A stretch of 64,000 bases of DNA from JBBIOU01 sp037443205 (GCA_037443205.1 JBBIOU010000012.1:1-64000); one strand, 5' to 3'. Positions 1-9,456 are shown, counted from the first letter of the stretch. The notes: generated by a model not told the origin, from the sequence alone. Translations and numbers: made by a program.

Positions 1-692
1 TTCTTCTTGTTTATCCTAACCAAACACACATCCATCCCGTCACGGATGTTCTCTTCCTTATCGCTGCTTAACTTTTCTATCACTATCTCTCGTGTTCGGT
101 TTAGTATCTCATTCGTGTTTTTTAGTTCGCCTTCTGTTACTGCTTTGGTTAATGCATTGCTGCATACCACACTCACCATTGCACCAGGTACTCCGTGTCC
201 GGTGCTGTCTGCGGCTGCTACATAAATATACCCCTCTGTCTCTTCCAGCCAGTAAAAATCTCCTGCTACTATGTCTTTGGGCAGGTATAAAATAAAACTT
301 TCGGACAATAAGTTATTCCACTTTTGTTTATTGGGTAATATCGCTTCCTGTATTCTTTTGGCATAATTGATACTATCTGTAATTTCTTTGTTCTTCTCTT
401 CTACCAGTTGTTTTTGTTTTTCTATGATTTGTTTCTGCTTTTTAGTTAATTTAAAGCGATTGTTTAATAACAAAAGAAAGATTAATAAAATAACAATACC
501 CGATATAGTAAACCCGATAATGATGGATTGTTTTTTCTTTTCGGCTAATGCTAATTGGCGCTCTCGAAGTTGCTGTTCTTGTAATATAGCAGTTTTTTTG
601 TCGAATTCGTAATTTAATTGTTGTTTTATTGTATTATCCAATACTTCTTTGTTAAAAATAGAATCTGAATATAATTTATGCAGCTTAAAATT
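1..692 (-). pseudogene. C-terminal part of a TPR/SpoIIE-type serine phosphatase, downstream of an in-frame stop; cut by left edge
   Basis: Reading the minus strand from 692 to 1 in the same frame as the TPR gene at 693-1679 gives an uninterrupted open frame. It encodes a short linker, a coiled-coil-like Lys/Gln/Glu-rich stretch, one membrane segment (about 545-460), a second coiled coil with the SINYAKRIQEAILP motif, and the start of a PP2C/SpoIIE phosphatase domain. The metal-binding pieces VAGDFYW and ADSTGHGVPGAM are intact. No ATG lies between the stop at 693-695 and the phosphatase core, so this part has no obvious start of its own. The full-length family is signal peptide, TPRs, TM, coiled coil, SpoIIE phosphatase, and acts in regulatory signalling. 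I infer one gene broken by a nonsense codon, or a sequencing error. The 3' end lies outside the window. Confidence 0.75.
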
Positions 693-1679
693 TTACAATG
701 ATTTAATTGCATAATCGTATTTTTGTTGAAGGTTCAATTCTTTTGAGCGTGATAGATTATGAAATATTTCAGATTTTAGATGATATAAATCTGAAACACC
801 CTCCATAAAATATATTTTATTTGCATATATAAAAGCGGTATCTAAGTAAGTAAGTGCTGAATATAAGTTTTTTAAATTATTAGGGTTATTTAATAATTTT
901 GAAAAATTATAATATGTGTTTGATAATTGAAGAATGTTATTTGTAATTTTAAAACAATTTAATGCCTTATAATGGTAATTTAATGCCAGCTCTTGCTTTT
1001 TAATTTTAAAGTACAAAACACCTAATCCATTATAAATCTCTCCAATTCTATTAACATCATTCAATTGTTCAAAAATAGATTTACTTTTTAATAAATAAAC
1101 CTCAGTAGAATCATATTGATTATTTAAATAAAAAATACCTGCTATAGACATTAAAGCAATTGCTTGTGTAGTTAAGTTATTATTTTTTAGAGATAATTGA
1201 AGGGCGTAATTATAATATTTTAAAGCTTCTTCGAATTGCTTTTGTTGAGAAAGTATGGTTGCTAAATTAATACTGATTGAAATCTGCCCATATTCATAAT
1301 TTATTTTTTCTGATATTTTAAGCGCTTTAATATAGTTTTCTAAGGCTAACTTCGTATTTCCTCTGATTTTATATAAATATCCTCTGTTATTATGTACATC
1401 GGCAATTGCTTTTTGTGCAATTAATTGAATTTTACTATCGTTTGAATTTAATAAATTGTAAGCTAAAGGCAAAACCCGTTCGTTGTATTGCGGCCAAACA
1501 CTATCATTGTTGATTGATTCAACCAACTTAAATAAAATACTGATTTTTGTGGTATCGTGGTGTGTTGGCTTGTTTAGTTCGTATTTTAATGAATCAATAA
1601 ATTTATCGTTGTCATTTTGTGCTTTAACAAAACTTGCAATTTGTAAAAAAACAAAAACAACAAATATTTTTTTTTTCAT
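693..1679 (-). CDS. Secreted/periplasmic TPR protein, N-terminal part of a TPR/SpoIIE phosphatase interrupted by TAA
   Basis: The 328-residue product starts with a signal peptide (MKKKIFVVFVFLQIASF, cleavage near VKAQ). At least five tetratricopeptide repeats follow across residues about 90-300, with typical Y/A patterns such as ALENYIKALKISEKI and ALKYYNYALQLS. It ends AIKSL-stop at 693-695. The next codons in frame continue straight into the linker, TM segment and phosphatase of the usual fused protein, so the stop looks like a point change. The gene starts 11 bases after the icmF stop and is probably cotranscribed with it. TPR sensors fused to SpoIIE phosphatases are common in Bacteroidota, but their ligands are mostly unknown. 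If translation really stops here, only a soluble periplasmic TPR protein is made. Confidence 0.8.
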   Translation of the reverse strand: MKKKIFVVFVFLQIASFVKAQNDNDKFIDSLKYELNKPTHHDTTKISILFKLVESINNDSVWPQYNERVLPLAYNLLNSNDSKIQLIAQKAIADVHNNRGYLYKIRGNTKLALENYIKALKISEKINYEYGQISISINLATILSQQKQFEEALKYYNYALQLSLKNNNLTTQAIALMSIAGIFYLNNQYDSTEVYLLKSKSIFEQLNDVNRIGEIYNGLGVLYFKIKKQELALNYHYKALNCFKITNNILQLSNTYYNFSKLLNNPNNLKNLYSALTYLDTAFIYANKIYFMEGVSDLYHLKSEIFHNLSRSKELNLQQKYDYAIKSL

Positions 1680-1690
1680 TAAAAATGATT

Positions 1691-4600
1691 TTACATATTC
1701 CTTCTATACTGCCCTCCTACTTCAAACAATGCATTGGTAATTTGACCCAAAGTACAATATTTGGTAACTTCCATTAATTGCACAAACATATTTTTATTTT
1801 GTATAGCAGCCTGCTGAAGATTAGCTAACTGTTGTTTACTTTCTGCCTGGTATTTCTTTTTAAGGTTTTCTACAGTATCTATCTGTTGTTTTTTCTCTTC
1901 TTCAGTAGCACGAATTACTTCTGCAGGAATGATTGTAGGCGAGCCCTTAGAACTTAAAAATGTATTAACACCAATTATTGGGTATTCACCGGTGTGTTTC
2001 AATGTTTCATAATACAAACTTTCTTCCTGTATGCGGCTGCGTTGATACATGGTTTCCATAGCGCCCAATACTCCGCCACGCTCGGTAATTCTATCAAATT
2101 CGGCTAATACGGCTTCTTCTACCAGGTCGGTCAATTCTTCGATGATAAACGAACCTTGTAGCGGATTTTCGTTTTTCGCCAATCCCAACTCACGATTAAT
2201 AATTAACTGTATAGCCATTGCTCTGCGCACCGATTCTTCGGTAGGTGTAGTTATGGCTTCGTCATACGCATTGGTATGAAGCGAGTTACAGTTGTCGTAA
2301 ATAGCATACAATGCCTGCAATGTTGTTCGAATATCGTTAAAGTCAATTTCTTGCGCATGCAGCGAACGTCCTGAAGTTTGAATGTGGTATTTCAACATTT
2401 GCGAACGGGCATCGGCTCCGTATTTTTCGCGCATGGCTTTTGCCCAAATTCTACGCGCTACGCGACCAATTACGGCATACTCGGGGTCAATACCATTGCT
2501 AAAGAAGAAAGATAAATTAGGGCCGAAATCGTTAATATTCATTCCACGGCTTAGGTAGTATTCAACATACGTAAAACCATTTGCCAAGGTAAATGCTAAT
2601 TGTGTAATTGGATTTGCACCGGCTTCAGCTATGTGATAACCACTAATAGATACAGAATAGAAATTGCGAACTTTGTTTTTGATAAAATATTCCTGCACAT
2701 CGCCCATTAAGCGCAATGCAAATTCGGTTGAGAAAATACAGGTATTTTGTGCCTGGTCTTCTTTTAAGATATCGGCTTGCACCGTACCACGAACCTGCGA
2801 TAAGGTTTCTGCTTTTATTTTTTCATACACTTCTTTGGGTAATACCTGATCGCCTGTTACGCCTAATAACATCAAACCTAAACCATCATTTCCTTCGGGC
2901 AAACCTGATGAATTGTATGGAATATATTGCGGAACTTTTACGCCTTTATCTTTATGTATTTGTTCAATTTTCTTTTTTACTTCAGCTTCAAGTCCGTTTT
3001 GTTTGATGTAAATTTCGCATTGCTGGTCAATAGCAGCATTCATAAAGAAACCTAACAACATAGGTGCAGGACCGTTTATGGTCATGCTTACCGATGTTTT
3101 TGGATCAGCCAGATTAAACCCTGAGTACAATTTTTTAGCATCATCTAAACAGCAAATGGAAACACCCGAATTACCGATTTTACCGTAAATATCCGGACGC
3201 CAATCGGGGTCATTTCCATAAAGCGTAACACTATCAAATGCTGTTGATAAACGCTTAGCAGGCATTCCTAAACTCACGTAATGAAAACGTTTGTTAGTGC
3301 GTTCCGGTCCGCCTTCTCCGGCAAACATACGTGTAGGGTCTTCGCCCTCGCGTTTAAACGGATAAATGCCTGAAGTGTAGGGAAATTCGCCCGGAACATT
3401 TTCTTGCAATACCCAACGTAATAATTCGCCCCAAGCTTTATAACGCGGTGTTACAACTTTTGGAATTTGAGTATGCGCTAATGATTCGGTATGGGTTTTA
3501 ACATTTATTTCTTTATCGCGAACTTTAAAGATATAATATTCGTCTTTGTATTTTTTAACCTTATCCGGCCATTGCTGAATTATTTCCCAGTTGTGTGGAT
3601 CTAAATCGAGTTTAATTCTGTCGAACTCGGCATTCAAAATTTTCTTAATAGCATCATCTGCTTTATCAAGTGTTTCAATGGTTTTTTGAATGGCATATAA
3701 TTTCTCTGCAATTTCTGCTTGTTTATTAACCCATTGATCATATTTTCGATTGTTTTCAGAAATTTCTGAAAGGTAGCGCGTACGAGCCGGAGGAATCACA
3801 AAAATTTTCTCCGACATTTCTTTGGTAATGGTAAATTTTGAATTCAGGTTAGCACCTGTTTTTTCAACAATTTTATCCATTACGGCTTTATAGAGTGTAT
3901 TTGTTCCCGGGTCGTTAAATTGCGATGCAATGGTTCCGTAAACAGGAAGTGATTCATCATCTGCATCCCATAATTGATGATTGCGTTTGTATTGTTTTTT
4001 TACATCACGCAATGCGTCTAATGCCCCTCGTTTATCAAATTTATTGATGGCTACTATATCGGCAAAATCGAGCATGTCTATTTTTTCTAACTGTGTAGCT
4101 GCACCAAACTCAGGTGTCATTATGTAAAGCGAAACATCGCTATAGTCAAGTATTTCGGTATCGCTTTGCCCAATGCCTGAAGTTTCTAAAATAATTAAGT
4201 CAAAACCTGCAGCTTTTAGCACATTTACGGCATCGCCTACATATTTGCTCAATGCCAAATTACTTTGGCGTGTGGCTAATGAACGCATGTACACGCGCTC
4301 ATTGCGAATAGCGTTCATGCGAATTCTATCTCCCAATAATGCACCACCTGTTTTGCGTTTACTTGGGTCAACCGAAATAATACCGATGTGCTTATCGGGA
4401 AAATCGAGTAAAAATCTGCGCACCAGTTCATCAACCATACTTGATTTTCCGGCTCCACCGGTACCGGTAATTCCTAAAACGGGAGTTTTAGATTTTTCTG
4501 CTTTTTCTTTTATTTTATCTAAATATGGGCGGCTTAGTTCAGGAAAATTTTCAGCAGCTGAAATTAATCGGGCTATGCTTTTTTTATCTTTTACACTTAC

Positions 4601-5071
4601 ATGGGTTAACTCGCCATTTAAATTATTTCCTATAGGATAATCGCATTTTTGAACCAAATCGTTTATCATCCCCTGCAAGCCCATGGCACGTCCATCATCG
4701 GGATGATAGATGCGTGCTATTCCATATTTATGAAGTTCTTCTATTTCAGATGGAAGAATTGTACCCCCGCCACCGCCAAATATTTTAATATTTTCTGCGC
4801 CTTTTTCTTTGAGCAAGTCGTACATGTATTTAAAATATTCCATGTGGCCGCCCTGATAGCTGGTCATGGCAATGGCATGTGCATCTTCTTCAATGGCGCA
4901 GTTTACCACTTCTTCAACGCTTCTGTCGTGACCAAGGTGTATTACTTCGCACCCGGTTGATTGGATAATTCTGCGCATAATGTTGATAGCAGCATCGTGC
5001 CCATCGAACAATGAGGCAGCAGTTACAATTCTTATTTTATTTTTAGGTGTGTATGGGGTTTGTTCTTGCAT
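1691..5071 (-). CDS. icmF: Fused isobutyryl-CoA mutase IcmF (B12 domain, G-protein chaperone, mutase)
   Basis: A 1126-residue single-chain acyl-CoA mutase that interconverts isobutyryl-CoA and n-butyryl-CoA using adenosylcobalamin. Domain order is the IcmF order: B12-binding Rossmann domain (residues about 10-140, with DGHDAA), MeaB-type GTPase chaperone (P-loop GTGGAGKSS near 203-211, NKFD near 343), then the mutase barrel (about 540-1120). At the two specificity positions it has Phe583 (MFAGEG) and Gln775 (AQNTCIF). Methylmalonyl-CoA mutase has Tyr and Arg there, so isobutyryl-CoA-type specificity is likely. I chose ATG 5071. A longer reading from TTG 5098 would begin inside a TATATTTG promoter box (5096-5103). 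The TPR gene follows 11 bases downstream. A related pivalyl-type activity is less likely because Phe and Gln are both kept. Confidence 0.93.
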   Translation of the reverse strand: MQEQTPYTPKNKIRIVTAASLFDGHDAAINIMRRIIQSTGCEVIHLGHDRSVEEVVNCAIEEDAHAIAMTSYQGGHMEYFKYMYDLLKEKGAENIKIFGGGGGTILPSEIEELHKYGIARIYHPDDGRAMGLQGMINDLVQKCDYPIGNNLNGELTHVSVKDKKSIARLISAAENFPELSRPYLDKIKEKAEKSKTPVLGITGTGGAGKSSMVDELVRRFLLDFPDKHIGIISVDPSKRKTGGALLGDRIRMNAIRNERVYMRSLATRQSNLALSKYVGDAVNVLKAAGFDLIILETSGIGQSDTEILDYSDVSLYIMTPEFGAATQLEKIDMLDFADIVAINKFDKRGALDALRDVKKQYKRNHQLWDADDESLPVYGTIASQFNDPGTNTLYKAVMDKIVEKTGANLNSKFTITKEMSEKIFVIPPARTRYLSEISENNRKYDQWVNKQAEIAEKLYAIQKTIETLDKADDAIKKILNAEFDRIKLDLDPHNWEIIQQWPDKVKKYKDEYYIFKVRDKEINVKTHTESLAHTQIPKVVTPRYKAWGELLRWVLQENVPGEFPYTSGIYPFKREGEDPTRMFAGEGGPERTNKRFHYVSLGMPAKRLSTAFDSVTLYGNDPDWRPDIYGKIGNSGVSICCLDDAKKLYSGFNLADPKTSVSMTINGPAPMLLGFFMNAAIDQQCEIYIKQNGLEAEVKKKIEQIHKDKGVKVPQYIPYNSSGLPEGNDGLGLMLLGVTGDQVLPKEVYEKIKAETLSQVRGTVQADILKEDQAQNTCIFSTEFALRLMGDVQEYFIKNKVRNFYSVSISGYHIAEAGANPITQLAFTLANGFTYVEYYLSRGMNINDFGPNLSFFFSNGIDPEYAVIGRVARRIWAKAMREKYGADARSQMLKYHIQTSGRSLHAQEIDFNDIRTTLQALYAIYDNCNSLHTNAYDEAITTPTEESVRRAMAIQLIINRELGLAKNENPLQGSFIIEELTDLVEEAVLAEFDRITERGGVLGAMETMYQRSRIQEESLYYETLKHTGEYPIIGVNTFLSSKGSPTIIPAEVIRATEEEKKQQIDTVENLKKKYQAESKQQLANLQQAAIQNKNMFVQLMEVTKYCTLGQITNALFEVGGQYRRNM

Positions 5072-5095
5072 GGTTGTAATAGAAATAATTGAGGA

Positions 5096-5103
5096 CAAAT
5101 ATA
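5096..5103 (-). promoter_or_regulatory. Candidate -7 box (TATATTTG) of icmF
   Basis: On the minus strand the sequence reads TATATTTG, matching the Bacteroidota -7 consensus TAnnTTTG. It ends 24 bases before the ATG at 5071. No clear TTTG -33 element is visible at the usual distance. The 195 bases further upstream, up to the rluD-like stop at 5299, are AT-rich and hold no gene I can support. Confidence 0.5.
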
Positions 5104-5298
5104 GTAGCCAAATAGCATTATTTTACACTATTTTTAAGTAAAAATACATATTAGCATCCATTTAAACAATATAAATAAGATAAATGATTGCGATATAATT
5201 TTTTAGTATAAATACTATTCAAATTTGCGAAAGGTATAGAGTTAAAAAATTAACGAATCCTTTATATCCAGGTATGGTGCAGCAGACAGTATAAACAT

Positions 5299-6327
5299 TT
5301 ATAAATTAGTCCACTTTTCCAGCAATTGCTTAAAACCAAGCGGCAATTCACTTTCAAAAAAAAGAGGCTTTGATGTTTCAGGATGAATAAAACCAAGTGT
5401 TTTAGCATGTAGCGCCTGACCCGGTAACAACAAAAAACAATTTTCGATAAACTGTTTGTATTTTTGTGTGTTTTCTCCTTTTAATATTTTATCGCCTCCA
5501 TATTCATTGTCGTTAAACAGCGGGTGGCCTATATGTTTCATGTGTACCCTTATTTGGTGCGTTCTTCCGGTTTCGAGTTTACATCTCACCAGTGTAACAT
5601 ACTTGTATCGCTGGATTACTTCATAGTGAGTAATAGCATGTTTACCAATATTCTCATCTTCATATACTGAAAATACTTTTCTGTCTTTTTGGGAACGGGC
5701 AATGTTTCCGGTAATTGTACCTTTATCTTCTTTAACATCTCCCCATACCAATGCCCAATAATTGCGTTGGATAGTTCGGTCATAAAACTGTTTTGCCAAA
5801 TGAGTAAGTGCATCTTCAGTTTTTGCTATTACCATAATACCCGAGGTGTTTTTGTCCAGGCGATGTACCAATCCCGGGCGGCCATAATATTTTTCGGAGC
5901 GTTTGGGTAAATTTTCAAAATGATATAATAAAGCGTTTACCAGTGTACCGGTATAATTGCCATATCCGGGATGGGTAACAATACCCGCCTGTTTATTTAT
6001 AACAATTAAATCATCATCTTCATATAAAATATCGATCGGTATATTTTCGGGTATAAGTTCAATTTCTCTTACCGGATATGGCAATACAATAGAAATTTCA
6101 TCCAGTGGTTTTACTTTGTAATTAGGTTTTACCGGTTTGGCATTAACCAAAATATTACCCGATTTAGCAGCTGATTGTATTCTGTTACGGGAAGTTTTTT
6201 CCAAACGATCGCAAAGAAACTTATCAATGCGAATCAGAGATTGTCCTTTATCTACTTTAAAGCGATAATGTTCATAGAGTTCATCGCCTTCATCAATAAA
6301 TTGTTCATCATTGACCGGTTCCTGCAT
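5299..6327 (-). CDS. RluA/RluD-family 23S rRNA pseudouridine synthase
   Basis: The 342-residue protein has an N-terminal S4 RNA-binding domain (about residues 25-85) followed by the RluA-type catalytic domain. The signature HRLDKNTSG carries the catalytic Asp, and the later ETGRTHQIRVH motif is present. It isomerises uridines to pseudouridine in rRNA. RluD-type enzymes act on helix 69 of 23S rRNA, but the exact sites cannot be read from sequence. The start overlaps the stop of the upstream T9SS-protein gene by one base (TGATG), so the PASTA, secreted-protein and pseudouridine synthase genes look like one transcription unit. The acidic N-terminal extension before the S4 domain is unremarkable. 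Confidence 0.92.
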   Translation of the reverse strand: MQEPVNDEQFIDEGDELYEHYRFKVDKGQSLIRIDKFLCDRLEKTSRNRIQSAAKSGNILVNAKPVKPNYKVKPLDEISIVLPYPVREIELIPENIPIDILYEDDDLIVINKQAGIVTHPGYGNYTGTLVNALLYHFENLPKRSEKYYGRPGLVHRLDKNTSGIMVIAKTEDALTHLAKQFYDRTIQRNYWALVWGDVKEDKGTITGNIARSQKDRKVFSVYEDENIGKHAITHYEVIQRYKYVTLVRCKLETGRTHQIRVHMKHIGHPLFNDNEYGGDKILKGENTQKYKQFIENCFLLLPGQALHAKTLGFIHPETSKPLFFESELPLGFKQLLEKWTNL

Positions 6328-8567
6328 CAGCGTTGAATAATAATTTTTTGTACAGCATACTTGGTTTGAGCCTGTAATAACTCTACCAAATAAATACCGG
6401 GATTTAAATCTTGCGTAGGTATCGTAAACTTTTGAGCAGATGTTGTGATGGATTTTATTAATCTGCCGCTTACATCTGATAGATGAACCGTTAACATATT
6501 ACCATTTAAATCATCTTCAATTTCTATAGTTAAATAATTGTTGGCCGGATTGGGATAAGCTTTGGCAGATAAATGATTCAGGTTATTATACTCCTCCACC
6601 GAACTGTAATCATAGTGATAGGTAAAAACCGGACGCATCATTAAAGAAGCCTGAAAGGATGTTTGTTGCCAGGATGAACCTACATTGTAATAAATTTTGT
6701 TTTGCGAGTTGGTATTCAAATCAAATCCAATGTTTAACTTGATTGCATCTACTTGTTGCCATCCTACATAAAAATTGCCATTGAGAAGAATTTTATTATC
6801 CAGGTGATACTCATGGAAAGAGTTATATCCGTCTTCATATACGGGAGTAGAAAAAGTGGTGTTTTGATAGATGATATTACCCGGAGTGCCACCCGGTCCG
6901 TTGGCATCCCAAATGGTTAAGCGAAACGGTTTATTAGATACATTGTTTACCGATGGTTCAAAATGTATTCTTACCGAACGTAATGTATCAGGTTGAGCAA
7001 TATAAAACTTATAGGCTAATAACGCTCCGGCACCTTGCGGACCATAAGCTGCTTCAGCAGTTCCGTCATCATAAGCATAAAAATTTCTGAAAATTTGTTT
7101 AAAGCGAATGGTGTCATTTTCGCGTGTAAAATCGGGTGTAACCTGAAAATGAAAACGAACATCAAATTCTGCTAAAGTATCGTTAACATTATCATCGTAC
7201 ACAAAAGGAATATTGCTATTTAGAATATCCAACAACTGATATTGGGTAGTAAAGTTTGTAAAACCGTTTATGGAAGGTGTATTTACATTTTGAAATTGTG
7301 CCTGTATGTTGTTATTAAAAAACACTTCACCGTAATTATTGGCCACCAGGCGGGCAGAATTATTATTGTTTCTCTGGAACAATGTTAGGGTATCGCGCAC
7401 ATAGGCAGCAGGGCTCCATTTAAAATGTCTCCAGGGCATAGAGATGTAATCTTTTAACAAAGTAAGAGCATCTATTCTAAAAGCCACGTCATCTCTGATA
7501 GTATCTGCAATCGTTCTGAACGAGTTTAAATAAACATAATCAATGTGCCAATGGTCTAACGCTCCTGAAAGTGTTGCATAATTTTTAAATCTGAATTGAA
7601 ATCCGTTTTGTAAAAACTGTGTTTGTGTGATGGGCACTATCTGATTTTTAAATTCGTGTAGGTTTTTTCCTTTGGTTGACCAGATATGTTTCCAAGTTTG
7701 GAATGCAGGTGACCAAAATTCAAGTACCAGAGAATCTTCTGCCTCAGGGGTATTACCCAGTCCCATGGGTTGATACATAAAACTAAGATAAACGGAGTCG
7801 GAAGCACTAAAGCCGGAAAGGTTGATGGGCTTGGAAGTGAGTGCGTCAGCGATTCCGTGTGCGGTGATATTTACAAAATCGTAAGGATAGCCTTTTTCGT
7901 TTAAGCCATCTAAGGTAGCTACTCCCACAGTGGGCGGATTAACTGCATAGCGATTATTCAAATAAGCGTAGTTATCTTCCCAAATTGAGCCATCAGCTAT
8001 AGGTGAAACAGTATAAATATTTACCGAATCTTGCTCGATGAAATTATTGGTAACATACAAAGTTTCCGGAGGATCGGGTAAATAAAGGGTATCTATAATA
8101 TTATAATCCGGCCAAACGGTAAGTTGAGAGGAAGTAAAAGGATATGTAGTAAGGTCGTAAACCGTAATGTTTATAGAATTTAAATTATTGATGGTAGTAG
8201 TAGGTGTTCCGTCAGGCAATGTATCATATAGTATCTCGTATGTTTGAATGGTAGAAAAGCGTGTGTTAGCCGGATAGGGATTTACAGGCGGATCATCCCA
8301 TAATTTTTTAAATTGGCTTTGGGTTACTCCCGGACCTCCGGGTTCTGCATTAAACTTGCGAAATTTGTTGGTTGAAAAATCATCTTTTACCGGCAGTGTA
8401 AGCGTATCATTCAGGTAAATAAAAATATCGGGAAAAGCCCTTTGTTGTAATTTATTTCTAGAAATTACATCGCTGTTTCTGATCAGCGTTGAAATTTCTT
8501 CCTGCTGAGCGGATACAAAAAATGATGCAAAAAACAATAAAAACAAAAAAGTAATTTTTGATGTCAT
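6327..8567 (-). CDS. Secreted protein with C-terminal T9SS type A sorting domain
   Basis: A 746-residue exported protein. I chose the ATG at 8567 (MTSKITFLFLLFFASFF, a clear signal peptide ending near VSAQ). It starts 7 bases after the stop of the PASTA gene, whereas the longest frame would add about 51 residues overlapping that gene. The last 75 residues are a Por-secretion (type A) sorting domain, with AYPNPANNYLTIEI, SGRLIKS, LNPGIYLVEL and a terminal KIIIQR, so it should cross the outer membrane by T9SS. The middle is rich in Asn, Thr, Tyr and aromatic beta-strand sequence, including segments that look like galactose-binding or jelly-roll folds. I recognise no catalytic motif. Function unknown; the cell surface is the likely location. 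Confidence 0.85.
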   Translation of the reverse strand: MTSKITFLFLLFFASFFVSAQQEEISTLIRNSDVISRNKLQQRAFPDIFIYLNDTLTLPVKDDFSTNKFRKFNAEPGGPGVTQSQFKKLWDDPPVNPYPANTRFSTIQTYEILYDTLPDGTPTTTINNLNSINITVYDLTTYPFTSSQLTVWPDYNIIDTLYLPDPPETLYVTNNFIEQDSVNIYTVSPIADGSIWEDNYAYLNNRYAVNPPTVGVATLDGLNEKGYPYDFVNITAHGIADALTSKPINLSGFSASDSVYLSFMYQPMGLGNTPEAEDSLVLEFWSPAFQTWKHIWSTKGKNLHEFKNQIVPITQTQFLQNGFQFRFKNYATLSGALDHWHIDYVYLNSFRTIADTIRDDVAFRIDALTLLKDYISMPWRHFKWSPAAYVRDTLTLFQRNNNNSARLVANNYGEVFFNNNIQAQFQNVNTPSINGFTNFTTQYQLLDILNSNIPFVYDDNVNDTLAEFDVRFHFQVTPDFTRENDTIRFKQIFRNFYAYDDGTAEAAYGPQGAGALLAYKFYIAQPDTLRSVRIHFEPSVNNVSNKPFRLTIWDANGPGGTPGNIIYQNTTFSTPVYEDGYNSFHEYHLDNKILLNGNFYVGWQQVDAIKLNIGFDLNTNSQNKIYYNVGSSWQQTSFQASLMMRPVFTYHYDYSSVEEYNNLNHLSAKAYPNPANNYLTIEIEDDLNGNMLTVHLSDVSGRLIKSITTSAQKFTIPTQDLNPGIYLVELLQAQTKYAVQKIIIQR

Positions 8568-8574
8568 AAAAACA

Positions 8575-9375
8575 TTATTTGGTAAGCCATACAGTAATTT
8601 CAGAACCTGCCGGTGCAGTATTGCCTGCTGCGGGAGATTGCCGGATAATAATGGCCGATGCTGAATCTCTTGTGGTGTAGCAATCATCGCACGAAGCTTG
8701 AAATAAACTGAATGACACACTGTTTAAACGAGAAATTGCCTGTTCTATTGTGAGTCCGTTTAAATCGGGTACCACCTGGGCTTCTCCCCCTTTACCCTGC
8801 CCTAACACCACTTCAATAGTTTGTCCTTTTTGAATTTTATCTCCGCATGCAACATCTTTGCCTTTGTATTTTTGTGCTATAACACAATCGCGGCAATCGT
8901 TGTAGGGTTTGTAAGTATATTTGGCTTTTAACCCAATAATTTTAAGTATGCCTTCGGCATGTCGTTTTGATTTATGAACTAAACAAGGCACAGTTACCAG
9001 CTTTGGCATTTTAGCTACAACCGTAACATATATTTTACGGTTATCTTTAGCGTATTGCCCGGTAAGTGCAGTTGGTTTAGGACTTTGTGATATAACACTA
9101 CCGGCAGCAATATTATCTGCATGAACTGAATCTACGATTTCATATCGAAATCCCAAGGGTTTTAAATAAGATTCCAGTTCATCTGCCTGTGTACCGTATA
9201 AGTCGGGGATACTGATTTTTTGGCCATGATTTGTATATGAATCCAAATATTTTAATGACAACCAGCTTAATACAAAAGCGGTAATTAATGCCAATATTAA
9301 ATGGATGATAAAACGTTTACCGATAAAAAAACGGAAATATGCCTGTAGTTTACTCAAGATAAAAATTATTAACAT
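8575..9375 (-). CDS. Single-pass membrane protein with three PASTA domains
   Basis: The 266-residue protein has a short cytoplasmic N-terminus, one TM helix (about residues 25-48) and about three PASTA repeats outside. Each repeat has the usual pattern: IPDLYGTQADEL, VTVPCLVHKSKRHAEGIL and VPDLNGLTIEQAI, closing in ISQSP-, KGQTIEVVLG- and RQSPAAG-type turns. PASTA domains bind peptidoglycan or beta-lactam-like ligands. Here they are not attached to a kinase or penicillin-binding protein. I chose ATG 9375, because a TTG at 9381 lies inside the TATCTTTG promoter box. It is transcribed divergently from ddl, which fits a cell-wall role, and is followed 7 bases later by the T9SS-sorted protein. 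Confidence 0.88.
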   Translation of the reverse strand: MLIIFILSKLQAYFRFFIGKRFIIHLILALITAFVLSWLSLKYLDSYTNHGQKISIPDLYGTQADELESYLKPLGFRYEIVDSVHADNIAAGSVISQSPKPTALTGQYAKDNRKIYVTVVAKMPKLVTVPCLVHKSKRHAEGILKIIGLKAKYTYKPYNDCRDCVIAQKYKGKDVACGDKIQKGQTIEVVLGQGKGGEAQVVPDLNGLTIEQAISRLNSVSFSLFQASCDDCYTTRDSASAIIIRQSPAAGNTAPAGSEITVWLTK

Positions 9376-9378
9376 GTG

Positions 9379-9386
9379 CAAAGATA
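9379..9386 (-). promoter_or_regulatory. Candidate -7 box (TATCTTTG) of the PASTA operon
   Basis: The minus-strand sequence TATCTTTG matches TAnnTTTG and ends only 3 bases before the ATG at 9375. A transcript starting at the usual distance would have no leader or almost none. It lies back to back with the ddl promoter in a gap of about 80 bases. Confidence 0.5.
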
Positions 9387-9406
9387 AAAATTATTGTTTG
9401 CTAAAG

Positions 9407-9436
9407 TTGAGTAAAAGCGGTTTAGCTATAACTTTG
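9407..9436 (+). promoter_or_regulatory. Candidate ddl promoter (TTG, 19 bases, TAACTTTG)
   Basis: TTGA at 9407-9410 and TAACTTTG at 9429-9436 are separated by 19 bases, close to the -33/-7 arrangement known from Bacteroidota sigma-ABfr promoters. The ATG of ddl follows 20 bases after the -7 box. Confidence 0.55.
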
Positions 9437-9456
9437 ACCGTCATAGCTAAATAAAC

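Noticed and set aside
4173..4640. 155-residue + strand frame inside icmF
   Set aside because: It is antisense to the mutase GTPase domain, which is clearly coding, and shows no family motif.
1691..5071. Methylmalonyl-CoA mutase
   Set aside because: The domain order and the Phe/Gln specificity residues match IcmF instead.
6327..8720. Longer start for the T9SS protein at 8720
   Set aside because: The extra 51 residues lie over the PASTA gene and hide the signal peptide; ATG 8567 gives both a signal peptide and normal operon spacing.
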